Shown: piece by piece, positions 1 to 9,634 of the stretch
Layout of the letters: each line of letters starts with the position of its first letter
Numbering within the stretch: the stretch's first letter is position 1
Notes under the pieces: model-generated
What the model saw: the letters and a program-made list of their open reading frames with translations, nothing else
Databases searched by the model: none
Told to the model about the DNA's origin: nothing
Made by a program: the position numbers and the translations under genes
Assembly (NCBI RefSeq): GCF_000002875.2
Contig: NC_009413.2
Coordinates: forward strand, 1,121,823-1,185,822
Reading direction: 5' to 3'
Source: Leishmania infantum JPCM5
Lineage: Eukaryota > Euglenozoa > Kinetoplastea > Trypanosomatida > Trypanosomatidae
DNA: 64,000 nt

Positions 1-1386
1 GGTGCCCCGCGACCGCCTGAAGAGACGCACGTAGCCGACACCATCGAGCTCCGCCGGCCGCGACGCAGCACAGCTCAGCATCATGTGCCCCCGCCGCAGC
101 CCCCGGTCTCCGAGCCGGCACCGCAAACGCGCGATGCGCCGCTCACTTACCCCTCGGCGCGAGAGGCTCCACAGTGCCAAATCACGGTGAACCAGTACTT
201 CGCGGCACCTGAGCGCAGCATCTATCCTATGGTGTTTGCACATCCAGACGAGGCCACCACTTACCGTCGCGCCCCCGCTTACCCGTCTCGTGCGAGTCTT
301 CTTACTGTCCCGTCCAGCCTGCAGGTCCATGCCAAGCGCCCGCGCCTCGCGTCTCCTCCGGCAGCTGCCGCGGAGTCACGGATGCGCAAGGCACCAAAAA
401 CAGCCACTGACAACGACGCCTGCGATGCGTCGCTGAGCAACGCTCCCTCGGCCATCCCGCCGGGCTCGCAGGAGAACTCCTTGACGGTGCCTATCGGGTC
501 GCTTGCGACGGTAAGACTGTTTGGCAAGGCAAATGCATTCAGCAATGATGACGCCTCTGTTGCTGCGAAGCCCGCTGCCCCGCTGGCCGATGTGCCTACC
601 GCGAAGGCACCTCTCTTTGGAGGCACAACGACACCTACAGCTGCCGCTGCAGCCCCCAACTTGTTTGTTTTCGGCTCAAAACCTGCAGACACGATTCCTG
701 CGCGTTCTGTCCCTGCGGCACCCGCCTTTGGCGCCCCGAAGCCGAACTCGTTTGTGAAGGCGGGCCCACCGGCGGTTATTCCGGATGACGGTGCGTTTGC
801 GCCCAACGCGGATAGCGACGACGATGACAAGGGCAACGACAAGGGCACGAGACCCCTTAAGGAAAGCTCGGCACCGGCAAAGGCGCCGTTCAGCTTTAGC
901 CCCGCTGGGGTGAAGCCCGCCTTCGGCGCGACGCCACCGTTGTCTACGGGAGCACCCGCAAACCCCTTCTCCTTCTCAGCTAAGCCTGCGGAGAAGGCGG
1001 ACGCCCCTGCGGCACCCGCCTTTGGCGCCCCGAAGCCGAACTCGTTTGTGAAGGCGGGCCCACCGGCGGTTATTCCGGATGACGGTGCGTTTGCGCCCAA
1101 CGCGGATAGCGACGACGATGACAAGGGCAACGACAAGAAGGCCAAGGCTGAAAGTGCCACCCCGGGTGGTAGAAGCGGTCCCTTCTCATTCAACCTGAAC
1201 TCGAATCGCGCGAAGCCAGCTTTTGGATCCGGTTTTGCATTTGGAGGATCTTCATCGCTCGGGGCAAGCACGGGTGCCTCCGGGACCGCGGCCAATCCCT
1301 TCTCGTTCCCCAACCACCCCACGCCGACAGAGTCGTTTGGCGCTTCATGCAGCCCCAGCTTCTCCTTTCCCACTTCAAAGAAGTGA
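1..1386 (+). CDS. FG-repeat nucleoporin (5' end outside window)
   Basis: The reading frame is open from base 1 without a start, so this is the C-terminal 461 residues of a longer protein. It is rich in Ala, Pro, Ser and Phe and carries many FG-type motifs (LFG, AFGA, PAFG, FSFS, FAFGG), the hallmark of natively unfolded nucleoporins that line the nuclear pore channel and bind transport receptors. Two copies of an identical segment (NSFVKAGPPAVIPDDGAF followed by an acidic DSDDDDKGNDK patch) occur at bases 711-843 and 1005-1137. There is no folded domain in the visible part. Family assignment rests on composition and motifs. The specific Nup (for example a Nup98-, Nup53- or Nup62-like protein) cannot be fixed without the N-terminus. 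Confidence 0.75.
   Translation, partial: GAPRPPEETHVADTIELRRPRRSTAQHHVPPPQPPVSEPAPQTRDAPLTYPSAREAPQCQITVNQYFAAPERSIYPMVFAHPDEATTYRRAPAYPSRASLLTVPSSLQVHAKRPRLASPPAAAAESRMRKAPKTATDNDACDASLSNAPSAIPPGSQENSLTVPIGSLATVRLFGKANAFSNDDASVAAKPAAPLADVPTAKAPLFGGTTTPTAAAAAPNLFVFGSKPADTIPARSVPAAPAFGAPKPNSFVKAGPPAVIPDDGAFAPNADSDDDDKGNDKGTRPLKESSAPAKAPFSFSPAGVKPAFGATPPLSTGAPANPFSFSAKPAEKADAPAAPAFGAPKPNSFVKAGPPAVIPDDGAFAPNADSDDDDKGNDKKAKAESATPGGRSGPFSFNLNSNRAKPAFGSGFAFGGSSSLGASTGASGTAANPFSFPNHPTPTESFGASCSPSFSFPTSKK
711..843 (+). repeat. 133-bp direct repeat, copy 1, inside nucleoporin gene
   Basis: This segment is identical at the base level to 1005-1137 (offset 294, no indels seen). It encodes the PAFGAPKPNSF to acidic DSDDDDKGNDK unit. 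Confidence 0.9.
1005..1137 (+). repeat. 133-bp direct repeat, copy 2, inside nucleoporin gene
   Basis: Second copy of the unit at 711-843. Identity includes synonymous positions, which points to recent duplication or gene conversion rather than selection on protein sequence alone. Confidence 0.9.
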
Positions 1387-1805
1387 AGACATTTTTGTTC
1401 TCTGTACAAGTGCAGTGCATCGGTGCGGTCACTCTTGCGCGCTTTCTTGCTCTGCTCACGATCTCTCTCCTAACTTCTGCACTCGTTGTGCACGCTGTCC
1501 GAGACGGTGTACAGCACGGAGAGTTGGCGACGGCAGACCGTGCGAGGCAGTCGAGGGAATAGCGGGAAGTCGTCGCTGCACCTCGGCCGCCGCGTAGACG
1601 TCGAGCAGCACTTCTTTGTTGGCATGCCCTTTATTAAAGTGTAAGCGTGTGCGTATGTCCTGTCGGGCCGCACCTATGACCCGGTGTCTCCCCCTGCCGT
1701 TTAGCCGCTATGATAATATCCGTTGGTTCCTCTCTTGTATGTTTGCGTGTGTGCGTGTGCCCGTTTGCTGGCCGTATGTAGTTCGCGTGTCTCCGGTTTC
1801 GATGC

Positions 1806-1831
1806 CACACACACACACACACACACACACA
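1806..1831 (+). repeat. (CA)n microsatellite
   Basis: Thirteen CA units, a common kind of intergenic tract in Leishmania. Confidence 0.9.
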
Positions 1832-1963
1832 GCCACACAGACACGCTTCTTCTTTCGCGATAGAGGCCAGCAGTGAGTTTTGTTTGCTGTTCAGGCGTTT
1901 TTTTTTGCGTTTTGGGCGGCTACGCAGAGACGCTGCGTGCGGTGTTGCGCGCTTTTTTTCGTT

Positions 1964-2505
1964 TGAGTACCCCGCCAGCCCCGCTCACGGGAGGACTTCT
2001 CGGTGCGTCGCATGCTCAGGGCCCAGCACCCTCCCCCTTCTATTTCCTGCCAATGCGGAACCACTTGTGGTGGTGACATGGCCCGGGCACCCAAGCCGGA
2101 GGGAGGTCAGAGCGATTCATAGCAACTGATATCGGCGGTCAGGTCCTGGGTGGCGCTGCGTGAGAGCGAGCGGCGACGGTGAGCACACGCTTGCACTATA
2201 CCGATGAAGGGCAGAGCATCGGGGTGACGCGAACGCATGCCACCCGACCCTCACGCTGCCTGCTGATGTGGGGACCGGCGCGACGCCGAGAGGGACGCAG
2301 CAAGTGGCGACCGGCGTCGTGAGAGCTGCTGTGAGGCGACCTGAGGGGTGGGGGCGCGGTGGGACGGGCGGGTGGGTGGCGTTTGAGGCCGAGGCCGTGC
2401 TGAGATGACTGGGTCGGCGCATTGCTGTAACACGCGTGTGCCGACGGCTGCTTTTGCACCACGCGGATGGGGCCTGCGACAGGCTGGGGGCGGAGTTGAA
2501 GGGGC
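1964..2505 (+). mobile_element. SIDER2-like degenerate retroposon, copy 1
   Basis: About 540 bp that recurs at 20507-21048. The first ~523 bp (to 2486) match without indels and, where compared, without mismatches; the last ~20 bp have diverged. Length near 550 bp, placement between a stop codon and the next gene's pyrimidine tract, and lack of coding capacity fit the SIDER retroposons of Leishmania 3'UTRs, which are linked to mRNA instability. The family name is inferred from size and setting. A T-rich run lies just upstream in both copies (about 1952-1958 here), which would be an A tail if the element runs on the minus strand, so orientation is uncertain. Confidence 0.5.
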
Positions 2506-3204
2506 TACGCTCAGTTGTGTGGCAGAGCGTGAAAAAGATGCAGAAGACGTTTGTCTCTCCGATGGAGGAGTTCGACCAACGCGGCAGAGCGTACCCCGCG
2601 CCTTGCGCGTGCCTCTCTTGGCGTGGACGTTGGTAACAGAGTATGTTGGTGCCTGAGCCCATACGTCTCTCCCCCAATTTTTCTGTGTGCGTGTGCGCTC
2701 GGATGACGATGCCACATGCCTCAGCGACGTCTCGCAGTGTAATACCAGATAAGCTCCAACGCAAACGGGTCGTGCTCACTTGCACAGGAGGACCTATACA
2801 TCTATCTATAGGCGCTGCGAGATGAGAGCCTGCTGCTCTCTTCTCGTTCAGTATCGCACCGCGCCCCGTAAACGGGGAAAGAAAGAAAACGCAACAGCGT
2901 GAGCATATTTACCGTTTCCCTTGCTAACTGTGCATATGTCCCTTCCCTCCAGTGCCTCACCCGTCTACTACCTTTTTTTATGCACGCGTTTTACTCCCCA
3001 TGCTCACCGCCCGCACAGAGACGCAAACTTCAGCAACCGCCTTTCTCCTACCTCTCTCTCTCTCGTCTCCTCCCTTTGTGCGTTCTTGGTGATTGTACCC
3101 GTACTCGCTTCCTTTGCTGTGCTCTCGGGTATCTTGTTCGCAGCAGCACACGCCCAAGCCCACACACACACACACATAAAACGAGCCACCGCGCGAAGCT
3201 GACA

Positions 3205-3401
3205 AGCCCTCGACGTCCGTTTTATCTTTTCTTTTTGTGGTTGCGGAGGCGCGCCGTCTCTGTTTTCTTGTCTTCCTTCCTCTCCTGTCCTTGTCTCCGG
3301 TCGTTTGTTTGAAGGCGCCGCGACGTTGTCTCCCTTTCGCGACCCTTTCACGGCTGCTCACCGTCCACAAAGGTTTCCTCATCTCTGTGTGCGTTTTTCA
3401 G
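3205..3401 (+). promoter_or_regulatory. Pyrimidine tract and trans-splice acceptor for DCX gene
   Basis: Runs of T and C from about 3205 are followed by a GTTTTTCAG acceptor whose AG is at 3400-3401, 28 bases before the ATG at 3430. An earlier AG near 3312 is an alternative. Confidence 0.55.
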
Positions 3402-3429
3402 CCGGTGTTTGGCGGATTCTCCCTCGACC

Positions 3430-5517
3430 ATGTCGATCGCATCTCGACGGGAGGAGATTCAACGTCAGCTACAACAGCTGCGTGATACGCGTGAGCGCGA
3501 GCTGGCCGCCTTCGACGCTGTTGCCGCCGCGCACCCGGAGTTGTCGGCAACGGAGATTACTGCCTTGGCGCAGAAGAAGGCCGAGGCGGAGGTGCCGCAG
3601 AGGATCTCAGTGGGTGGCGTGGAAGTGTCCGTGGGAGCGAGAGTGTCTGTAAAGGATGACGCTCACCTACTCCACCGCGCCGATCGCGGCTACTTCGCTG
3701 TCGATCCCCTCAAGGCAGTGTACCTTGGCGAGCAAGGCCAGGTGATGCGAGTAATGAAGTCCTTCCAGGGAAAGCCGGCTGTGGAGCTGCGCTTCGCCGA
3801 CGGTGTTACCAAGGTTTTCTTCGTTGAGTGCCTCGCTCTCTCACAGGAAAGCGAGGACGCAGGCGCGGGGACCAGCGGCCATGCCGCCGCTCGGCACACC
3901 GACCCGACAAGGGGAGTCAAGAGTGTGTCAAGTGCGAAGGTATTGCTGCTGCCACCATCGCCACCACAGGCCGAAGCGCTGCCGGGGTGGGGCCACTTGC
4001 GCATGCCACATCGTCGGCCCTCTGCGCCACTGAGTGCTGCCGTGCTGCCAGCGTTCATTCCACCACCGCCCCCTCCCACTGTTCAAGAAGCGCGCGGCAC
4101 CGCGGCCAAGCGTGCGGCGCCGACCCCAGCGCGAGCGTCATCTTCTTTTCCCGCCCCTGCCGCGCCCGCTACATCACAGGCGGCCGAGCAGCCGGCGAAG
4201 AAGGCAATCAGTGAGACACGGAAGAAGCCGACTGCGGCTGTTACAACGGCTCGCCCGATTGTGAAGAAAGAACCGCCGCGCGGGCCGTGTCGGCCATCGC
4301 CCGCTCTGCATGTGAACTCGCACCCACCGACAGTGAAAGTGGACCTAGCACAGCCGACTCTTTTGCCGGCTGTTGCAATGGACGCGGTTTTTGATGAAGG
4401 CCTGGGGTCGCCCTTGTCGTGTGTGATGCAGGACAGCGTGCCACGCCGCACCAGTACCGCAGCAGACTCGGAGGGAATACCAGACCTTCGCCCAACGCCC
4501 GGCTCCTCCATGTGTGACATCGATGCTTTGGTGGATGCGGAGACGGCGGCGGACTCGGCCGGTGCGGCCTCTGCCAAGGCAGTTTGCTTGCATAAGGCGT
4601 GTGTGACGCCAAATCAGATATTGCCGGATCTCCGCGATGAGGCCACAACCCTGACACGGCGACGATCGAGCACTGCAGACAGCTCAGGCACAAGACTGTG
4701 CTGGCTCGCCGGCCTCACCGAGCCTGGCGGCAACCTCTCCGAGCCGCTCCGCATCTCACTGCAGGCGCAGTGCACCACCATGTTTGCAGTCTTCGCTGTC
4801 GTCACTCGCAAGCTGCGCTGGGATAAGCAGCGCCTCACGGCCACCCGTCTCTTCACAGACAAGGGTGTCGAGATCAAGTCGGCGGGCGCTGTGCACGATG
4901 GCATGCGGCTTGTGGCTACCACAGGGTGCGCCTACAGGTGCGACGGCGTCACATCGCACTTCGCCGCCGTGGGCGATGCTCGGCCCTCCCTTACCGCTCC
5001 GAGTCGCGCGGCCAAGACTCCGTGCACCCGCCCCACCCCAGCCGCGGCAAGCACTGCGGTCGCTCCTGCTGCAATTTCGAGCAGCGCTCCTAGCACAACC
5101 GCATCTTCCTCTACACCTGCGTCCCCTTCAAGGAAAGCTGCTGTTGTGCCAAAGCAGTCAAACACGGCGACGGTGTCGAAGCGCCTTGCGCCTTCTCCCT
5201 TGACGGCAGCGAAACCCATCCACATTCGCGTCTACGAGAACGGCCTCTATGACGACAACATCTACCGCACCGTCACGGTGCGCCCGACGCACAAGACGCT
5301 CGCCGCTCTTAAAACGGTTATCACCCGTGAGCTGCAGTGGCGGGATGGAAAGAAGGTGAGCCTCCTGTTCGATGCCTCGGGCACGGAGGTTGTAGAGCTT
5401 CGCGATCTTCTCGACGGTGACGCCGTCGTCGCCTCGGCAGGTGACCGCTTTGTTATTCCGTACCCGAACACCGCCATCCACAAAGAGGCCGTGAAGCTGT
5501 CCGAGCGCTTGTGCTGA
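3430..5517 (+). CDS. Doublecortin-domain protein
   Basis: 695 aa from the ATG at 3430; the open frame extends seven codons upstream only by a TTG. Layout: N-terminal charged coiled coil (about residues 5-60); a small beta-rich segment (about 66-135) with GEQGQVMRVM and ELRFADG that resembles an SH3/KOW-like barrel; a long Ala/Pro/Ser-rich linker; and two regions shaped like doublecortin (DCX) domains at about 420-500 and 597-684. The C-terminal one is clearer: IHIRVYENGLYDD, LKTVITRELQWRDGKK, then ELRDLLDGDAVVASAGDRF, matching the ubiquitin-like DCX fold with its basic loop and final glycine-rich strand. DCX domains bind microtubules, so a role at the cytoskeleton or flagellar axoneme is likely. 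The N-terminal DCX copy is divergent and could be a pseudo-domain. Confidence 0.7.
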   Translation: MSIASRREEIQRQLQQLRDTRERELAAFDAVAAAHPELSATEITALAQKKAEAEVPQRISVGGVEVSVGARVSVKDDAHLLHRADRGYFAVDPLKAVYLGEQGQVMRVMKSFQGKPAVELRFADGVTKVFFVECLALSQESEDAGAGTSGHAAARHTDPTRGVKSVSSAKVLLLPPSPPQAEALPGWGHLRMPHRRPSAPLSAAVLPAFIPPPPPPTVQEARGTAAKRAAPTPARASSSFPAPAAPATSQAAEQPAKKAISETRKKPTAAVTTARPIVKKEPPRGPCRPSPALHVNSHPPTVKVDLAQPTLLPAVAMDAVFDEGLGSPLSCVMQDSVPRRTSTAADSEGIPDLRPTPGSSMCDIDALVDAETAADSAGAASAKAVCLHKACVTPNQILPDLRDEATTLTRRRSSTADSSGTRLCWLAGLTEPGGNLSEPLRISLQAQCTTMFAVFAVVTRKLRWDKQRLTATRLFTDKGVEIKSAGAVHDGMRLVATTGCAYRCDGVTSHFAAVGDARPSLTAPSRAAKTPCTRPTPAAASTAVAPAAISSSAPSTTASSSTPASPSRKAAVVPKQSNTATVSKRLAPSPLTAAKPIHIRVYENGLYDDNIYRTVTVRPTHKTLAALKTVITRELQWRDGKKVSLLFDASGTEVVELRDLLDGDAVVASAGDRFVIPYPNTAIHKEAVKLSERLC

Positions 5518-6629
5518 GACGGAGAACCGTTGTGAAGTGGCGGGGAGGGGTGAAGCGGCACGAGGCGCTACCGCCGTACAGTTTGTGATGGGCCGTCTAC
5601 TGTCGCCAGTCGATGTGTTCGCCTTGCAAGTGAGTCGGAGGCACACGAAGAGGAACACGAGGTGCCACCAAACAAGACTTCTGTTCCTTGTGGCGCCGTG
5701 CTCGCACTCACGCGCCGCGCCTGCGTATGTGCGCGTGTGTTTCTTTCCGTTTCGTGTGGTTGTTGTTGACGTAGGAGAGCTGAGTCCTCGACAGCCGGCA
5801 CCTCGGAGGTGGCCCAGCGCAAACACGTGTATCGAGACCTCGCTACGCCGCTTTTCATTTCACGCTGCTGTATGTTGCGAACGTGCAGGTTTGGTGCGAC
5901 GTCACTGCGCCAACTGGAATGGGCGGCATGTGCGCACGGCAGCACCAAAAGAAAGCGAAGGTGACATGTGTCATGGGCCACGAGGAGGGAAGAGAGGCAG
6001 CGAAAGACCTGGTCAGACGGCAATGCAGCCTCCGTGACGAGGACGCCTCTTTCATAATGATCTTGCTGCTTGCGTCTCGCAATCACAGATTCAACGCGAT
6101 GTGCGTGCGCATGACAGCCCTGTGTGCTTGACGCGTACACGCCCGCGTGAAGTGCGGCTCATTCTCTGAGGGCCCCAAGCCTTCTGCGGCAGCGTCTGTG
6201 GAAAGGGATAGCCATCACGATAGCATTCCTGCCACCTGCTCGACGCCGTCGTCTCCCCCTTCTCGCCTAAAGCTACGCGCGTTTTTTATGTTTCCTCTTC
6301 GCTTCATCATCTTGTTTTCCCACATCTTTCTTGCGCAGCACACTCACCGACATGCGCGAAGTCGCTCGTGTCACCCCATCCATAGAAATTACGTAAGAAC
6401 GCAGTGCGAGTTTCTGAAGTGCTGCGTCGCTGCCGGTGCTGTCCTGCTGCGGCGCCGCCATCACAGTTTCTCTCTTCTCCCATCTTCCTCCCGTTGTCCA
6501 AGCGCCCTCGTGTGTTATCGAGCAACACGCCGCGTCTCCTCTCTCTTGGTTCGCTCTCGTTGGTTGCCTCGAACGTTTCACTTGCCTCGTTCTGTGCCGC
6601 GACGAAGTCGTCCGCACCGCCAGATCAAG
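5518..6629 (+). other. Intergenic region before PAP
   Basis: No gene seen. The second half (about 6230-6600) is pyrimidine-rich with several AG candidates, including one at the end of the TTCCTCCCGTTGTCCAAG stretch near 6500, consistent with the PAP trans-splice acceptor. Confidence 0.6.
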
Positions 6630-8981
6630 ATGGAGCGTGCGGCGGAGGTGACCCTAATAGAGGACGCGTTTCCTCACTTCAACTTCGCCGCCGACGCAGC
6701 GGCGTCTACAGCGCTGCGGCGAGCCACAGATGCGTTCTCGATGGAAAACACGGACGAGGTTGTGAGACTTGTTCGCCAACTACTGGAGAAGCTGCTGCAG
6801 GCAGAGCCGTCGGCTGCGGCTGCGTGGACGCAAGTGTACGTGTTTGGCTCGAGTGGTCTAGACGCCGCTATCACGGGCAGTGACATCGATTTGTATGGTG
6901 AGCCACTTCCTTCTTCCCATCGTTTCTTTCCTGTTGCGCTTAACTTCTTCCCTTCCCCCCTCCCCCCCTCCCCCCGTCCCCCCGTCCCCCCGTCTTGCCC
7001 GCTCTCTCCTCTCCTCTCTTTCCCTCCTCTCTTGCGTCTCTCCTCGGCCACGACCGTGGGCAGCGTGCAAGGCAGCGCAGTTGCAGGTGTGTGGGAGAGA
7101 GCAGGAGAGAGAGAACGGGCGAGGAGGGAATCTTCGTGTCGCTCATGTGTATACTCGAGCATTTGCAGACTCTTCATCTCTCCCGCTCTCCTCACTCCAC
7201 TTCGTCTTCCGTCCCCTCCTCCTACCTTTCTCTCTCGGGCTCTCCGCATGCTCGTCCACGCACCGTGCGTGCGAATGGTGATGATCACGTGGAGCGCCAC
7301 CTTTTTCCACATCATGCTCACAAATATCGCCACTCCTCCTTTCTTTCTCACCTGCTTGCCTACATTGCCAACCGTGTGCATATCTTCGTACACCCCTCCA
7401 ATGTTGCACATTCACGGTGCTGTGATACTCCCGCCATGGTGCATGGCGGCGCCGCGCCGTTGCTCTCGGCTTTCTCCTCCCTTTTCAAGGTTTTATCCTC
7501 GCTTTTCCTTCTGAACGCCTCACGCCCTTTCACCCGAGGCGTAAACTGCGACGGCATGCTGCGCTCTGCGTATTTCACCGTGCACGCCTTCACTACAACA
7601 TGACTACTGGTAATACGCTACGATGGCGGTGCACGCATGCGCACATGCCACCCCTTCGCTGCTCTCTGCTCTCTCCTCTCGCTGCTCTCACCTTTCTCTT
7701 TGTGTGTCGTGTACTCGTCGTTTGCGAATGCTGCCGCGAAGAATTGCATTGTGCTCCGCCTCTGTGAACACGAGCTTCTTTTTTCAGACATTCCCGCGCT
7801 CGGCTGAGGGGCGCCTGCAGGACGTCGTCGTGGTCACTTCGGCCCGCGTCCCTCTAATCAAGTTTTCGTACAACGGGGTTCACGTCGATCTCCTGTTTGC
7901 CTCCGTTGATATGCGGACGGCGCCTGACACGAATGAGCTTCTGCGCGACGACTTTCTTTCCCTGGTGTCGCTGCCCTGTCGGGCGACCGTGAACGGGATC
8001 CGCACGATTCTGGAGATTCGTCGCCGCCTTCCCCTTCCACTGGACGCGTACGCTTGCGTGCTGCGCGCGGTCAAGTACTGGGCGGCGCAGCGGCAGGTGT
8101 ATGGGAACCTCTACACCTTCCCCAACGGCGTGTGCCTCGCGATTATGGTGGCCCGTGCCTGCCAGCTTTGCCCTGTCGCGGACAGTGGCGTCATTTTGCG
8201 CTTCTTCTTCTCCCTGTACGTATGGTGGCTCCTGCGTGACACCCGCATCGCTCCTGTTTCTATTGTGCCCACGGATGAGAATGCGGCCATCGCGCGAGTG
8301 CCGGGGATGCCGCCGCCGTGGGATGCCGTCTGGGACGCGGCAGACCTGTTCCCAGTGCTGAACCCGGCACGACCCACCGTCAACGCGGCCCACGCGGTGG
8401 GCCGCAGTGGACTACAGCTCTTTTTGAAGGAGCTCCTCCGCGCTGAGCAGCTGTGCGCCCTAGTCCCGATGTCGTACTCGGCACTATGGGAGCCGTACAA
8501 CATACTCGATGAGCATCGCTTCTTCGTTGGCGTGCACATCTCGAGCGAGCACCAGTCGCTTGCAGCGTGCGAGGACACTATCAATGCATGGAAGGGGTAC
8601 GTAGAAAGCAAATTGCGTATGTTTGTGTACGCGCTGGAGTGCGTGGCCGAGGTGCGGCCGTTCTCACGCCCGGTTGTCGACGAGCCGCCTCGAGTGGTGA
8701 CTCGGAGAGGGGTGAAGGTGCACTGCCGCTCTCGCGCATTCTTCTTTGGCGTGCGCAACGGCAACAAGGATGTGGAGCACAGCGATGTGGAAGCCGCATT
8801 CAGAGAGTTTGAGTTTGCGGTGACGGAGGGCACAACGGGAAAGAATCCGTTTGAGTGGAACAGGTCAGTCATGCTCGGGCCACGGCTCTCTTTCTTCTCC
8901 ATCTACGATCCGCTGACAGCCGACTCGCCGTGCCAGGCACTTTACAGCGCCTGCGCCGAAATGATGGGGTCTTCGGTGTGA
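6630..8981 (+). CDS. PAP1: Poly(A) polymerase, two exons joined by cis-splicing
   Basis: Exon 1 is 6630-6892 and exon 2 is 7742-8981, giving 500 aa. Exon 1 carries the nucleotidyltransferase signature FGSSGL...GSDIDL with the first two catalytic Asp. Exon 2 continues IALCSA...FFQTF, which matches the DIDALC...DFFxSF block of canonical nuclear poly(A) polymerases. It then has VPLIKF and VHVDLLFA (third catalytic Asp), RDD, NGIR, the AIKxWA-like AVKYWAAQR and NVLGF-like NLYTFPNGV, followed by the central and RNA-binding regions. The enzyme adds poly(A) tails to RNA 3' ends in the nucleus. A PAP gene is one of the very few trypanosomatid genes known to have a cis-spliced intron; in T. brucei the intron-bearing paralogue is called PAP1. 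Exon joining keeps the frame (263 + 1240 nt). Splice sites are deduced from frame and homology, not from transcripts. Confidence 0.85.
6893..7741 (+). other. Cis-spliced intron of poly(A) polymerase (849 nt)
   Basis: The best model uses 5' site GTATGG at 6893 and an AG at 7740-7741. Exon 1 ends two bases into a codon (GAT TT) and exon 2 supplies A, giving Leu and then IALC. A long pyrimidine tract (about 7650-7725) precedes the acceptor with no AG between. The proposed 5' site resembles the GTATG start of spliced-leader RNA introns. An alternative donor GTGAGC at 6898 would need a different acceptor phase. The acceptor CAG at 7786-7787 would be out of frame with both donors and would lose the conserved ALC...FFQTF segment. 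The intron also contains a C-run array at 6955-6992. Confidence 0.75.
6955..6992 (-). repeat. C-run/G-run array inside PAP intron
   Basis: Six or more runs of five to seven C on the + strand, spaced by T, CT or GT, including three TCCCCCCG-like units. On the minus strand this is a dense G-run array able to form a G-quadruplex; the + strand could form an i-motif. Confidence 0.7.
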
Positions 8982-9634
8982 GAGGCCGCGACGGTGGCGT
9001 TGCGCGCTTGTCAGCGTGCACCAGTGGCTCTTCTCCTCGGTGCCGCTTCCGGTTCGCGCGCTGCATGGAGGAACGCCGTTTGTGATCATGACTGGGCCCC
9101 AGGCGCGCGCTTCCTGTTTTCCGTCCTGTGCGTTCCCCCCTGCCTTTCCAGGTCCTCGTCCCTCCTCCACACGCCACCGTGACAGTCCTGCAGATAACCT
9201 CCAACGCAGGCGAGGGAAAAGCTAAGGACGAACATGAACCAAACAACAACAAACGAAGTGTCACCAAGCAACTATTCAGCTCAGGTGCACCTCTTACGTC
9301 ATGCAGCTGGCCCTGCTGCCTATTCCGGACTGTGGGCGGAGCTGCGTAGCATAGTATAGCATGTGCCACCTGACAACTACTCGAAGAAGAGGAAGAGAAG
9401 CGAGATCAAACTCTCTCTCCGTGCCATTGAACCGTCTGCGGCCTCAAGGGATGGCTGTTTCCATCCCTGAAGCGCGCACTTTCCCGTTACCTTCTCCGTC
9501 TTCCTCTCTCTCACCAGTGCCCTAAGCCGCTCCGTCACATCGGCTACCGATTCCGCACGTGCGCGGCGGCACACGCAGCGGTCCTCTTAGCGCCGTTGGT
9601 AGGCGAGCGAGCAGAACACAAAAGCATCATTCGG
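8982..9634 (+). other. Intergenic region
   Basis: No gene seen. A pyrimidine stretch at about 9480-9540 and AG sites near 9589-9590 and 9602 precede the next ATG at 9635. Confidence 0.6.

Larger units (their letters stand above)
1387..3429 (+). other. Intergenic region: 3'UTR, dispersed repeat, 5'UTR
   Basis: No credible gene. It holds a (CA)n tract at 1806-1831, a SIDER-like repeat at 1964-2505, and from about 2900 onward long pyrimidine tracts typical of the region before a trans-splice acceptor. Confidence 0.7.

Noticed and set aside
279..1409. 376-aa minus-strand frame opposite the nucleoporin
   Set aside because: Mirror of a GC-rich coding frame; repeats follow the + strand repeats and no gene features are present.
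2117..2785. 222-aa minus-strand frame in the SIDER-like repeat
   Set aside because: Part recurs in copy 2 only because the DNA repeats; no domain and low-complexity sequence.
6674..7411. 245-aa minus-strand frame across the PAP intron
   Set aside because: Low-complexity translation of purine-rich antisense of pyrimidine tracts.
6898..7787. Alternative PAP intron from GTGAGC (6898) to TTTTTTCAG (7787)
   Set aside because: The phases do not match (phase 1 to phase 0) and a stop follows; it also removes the conserved ALC...FFQTF segment.
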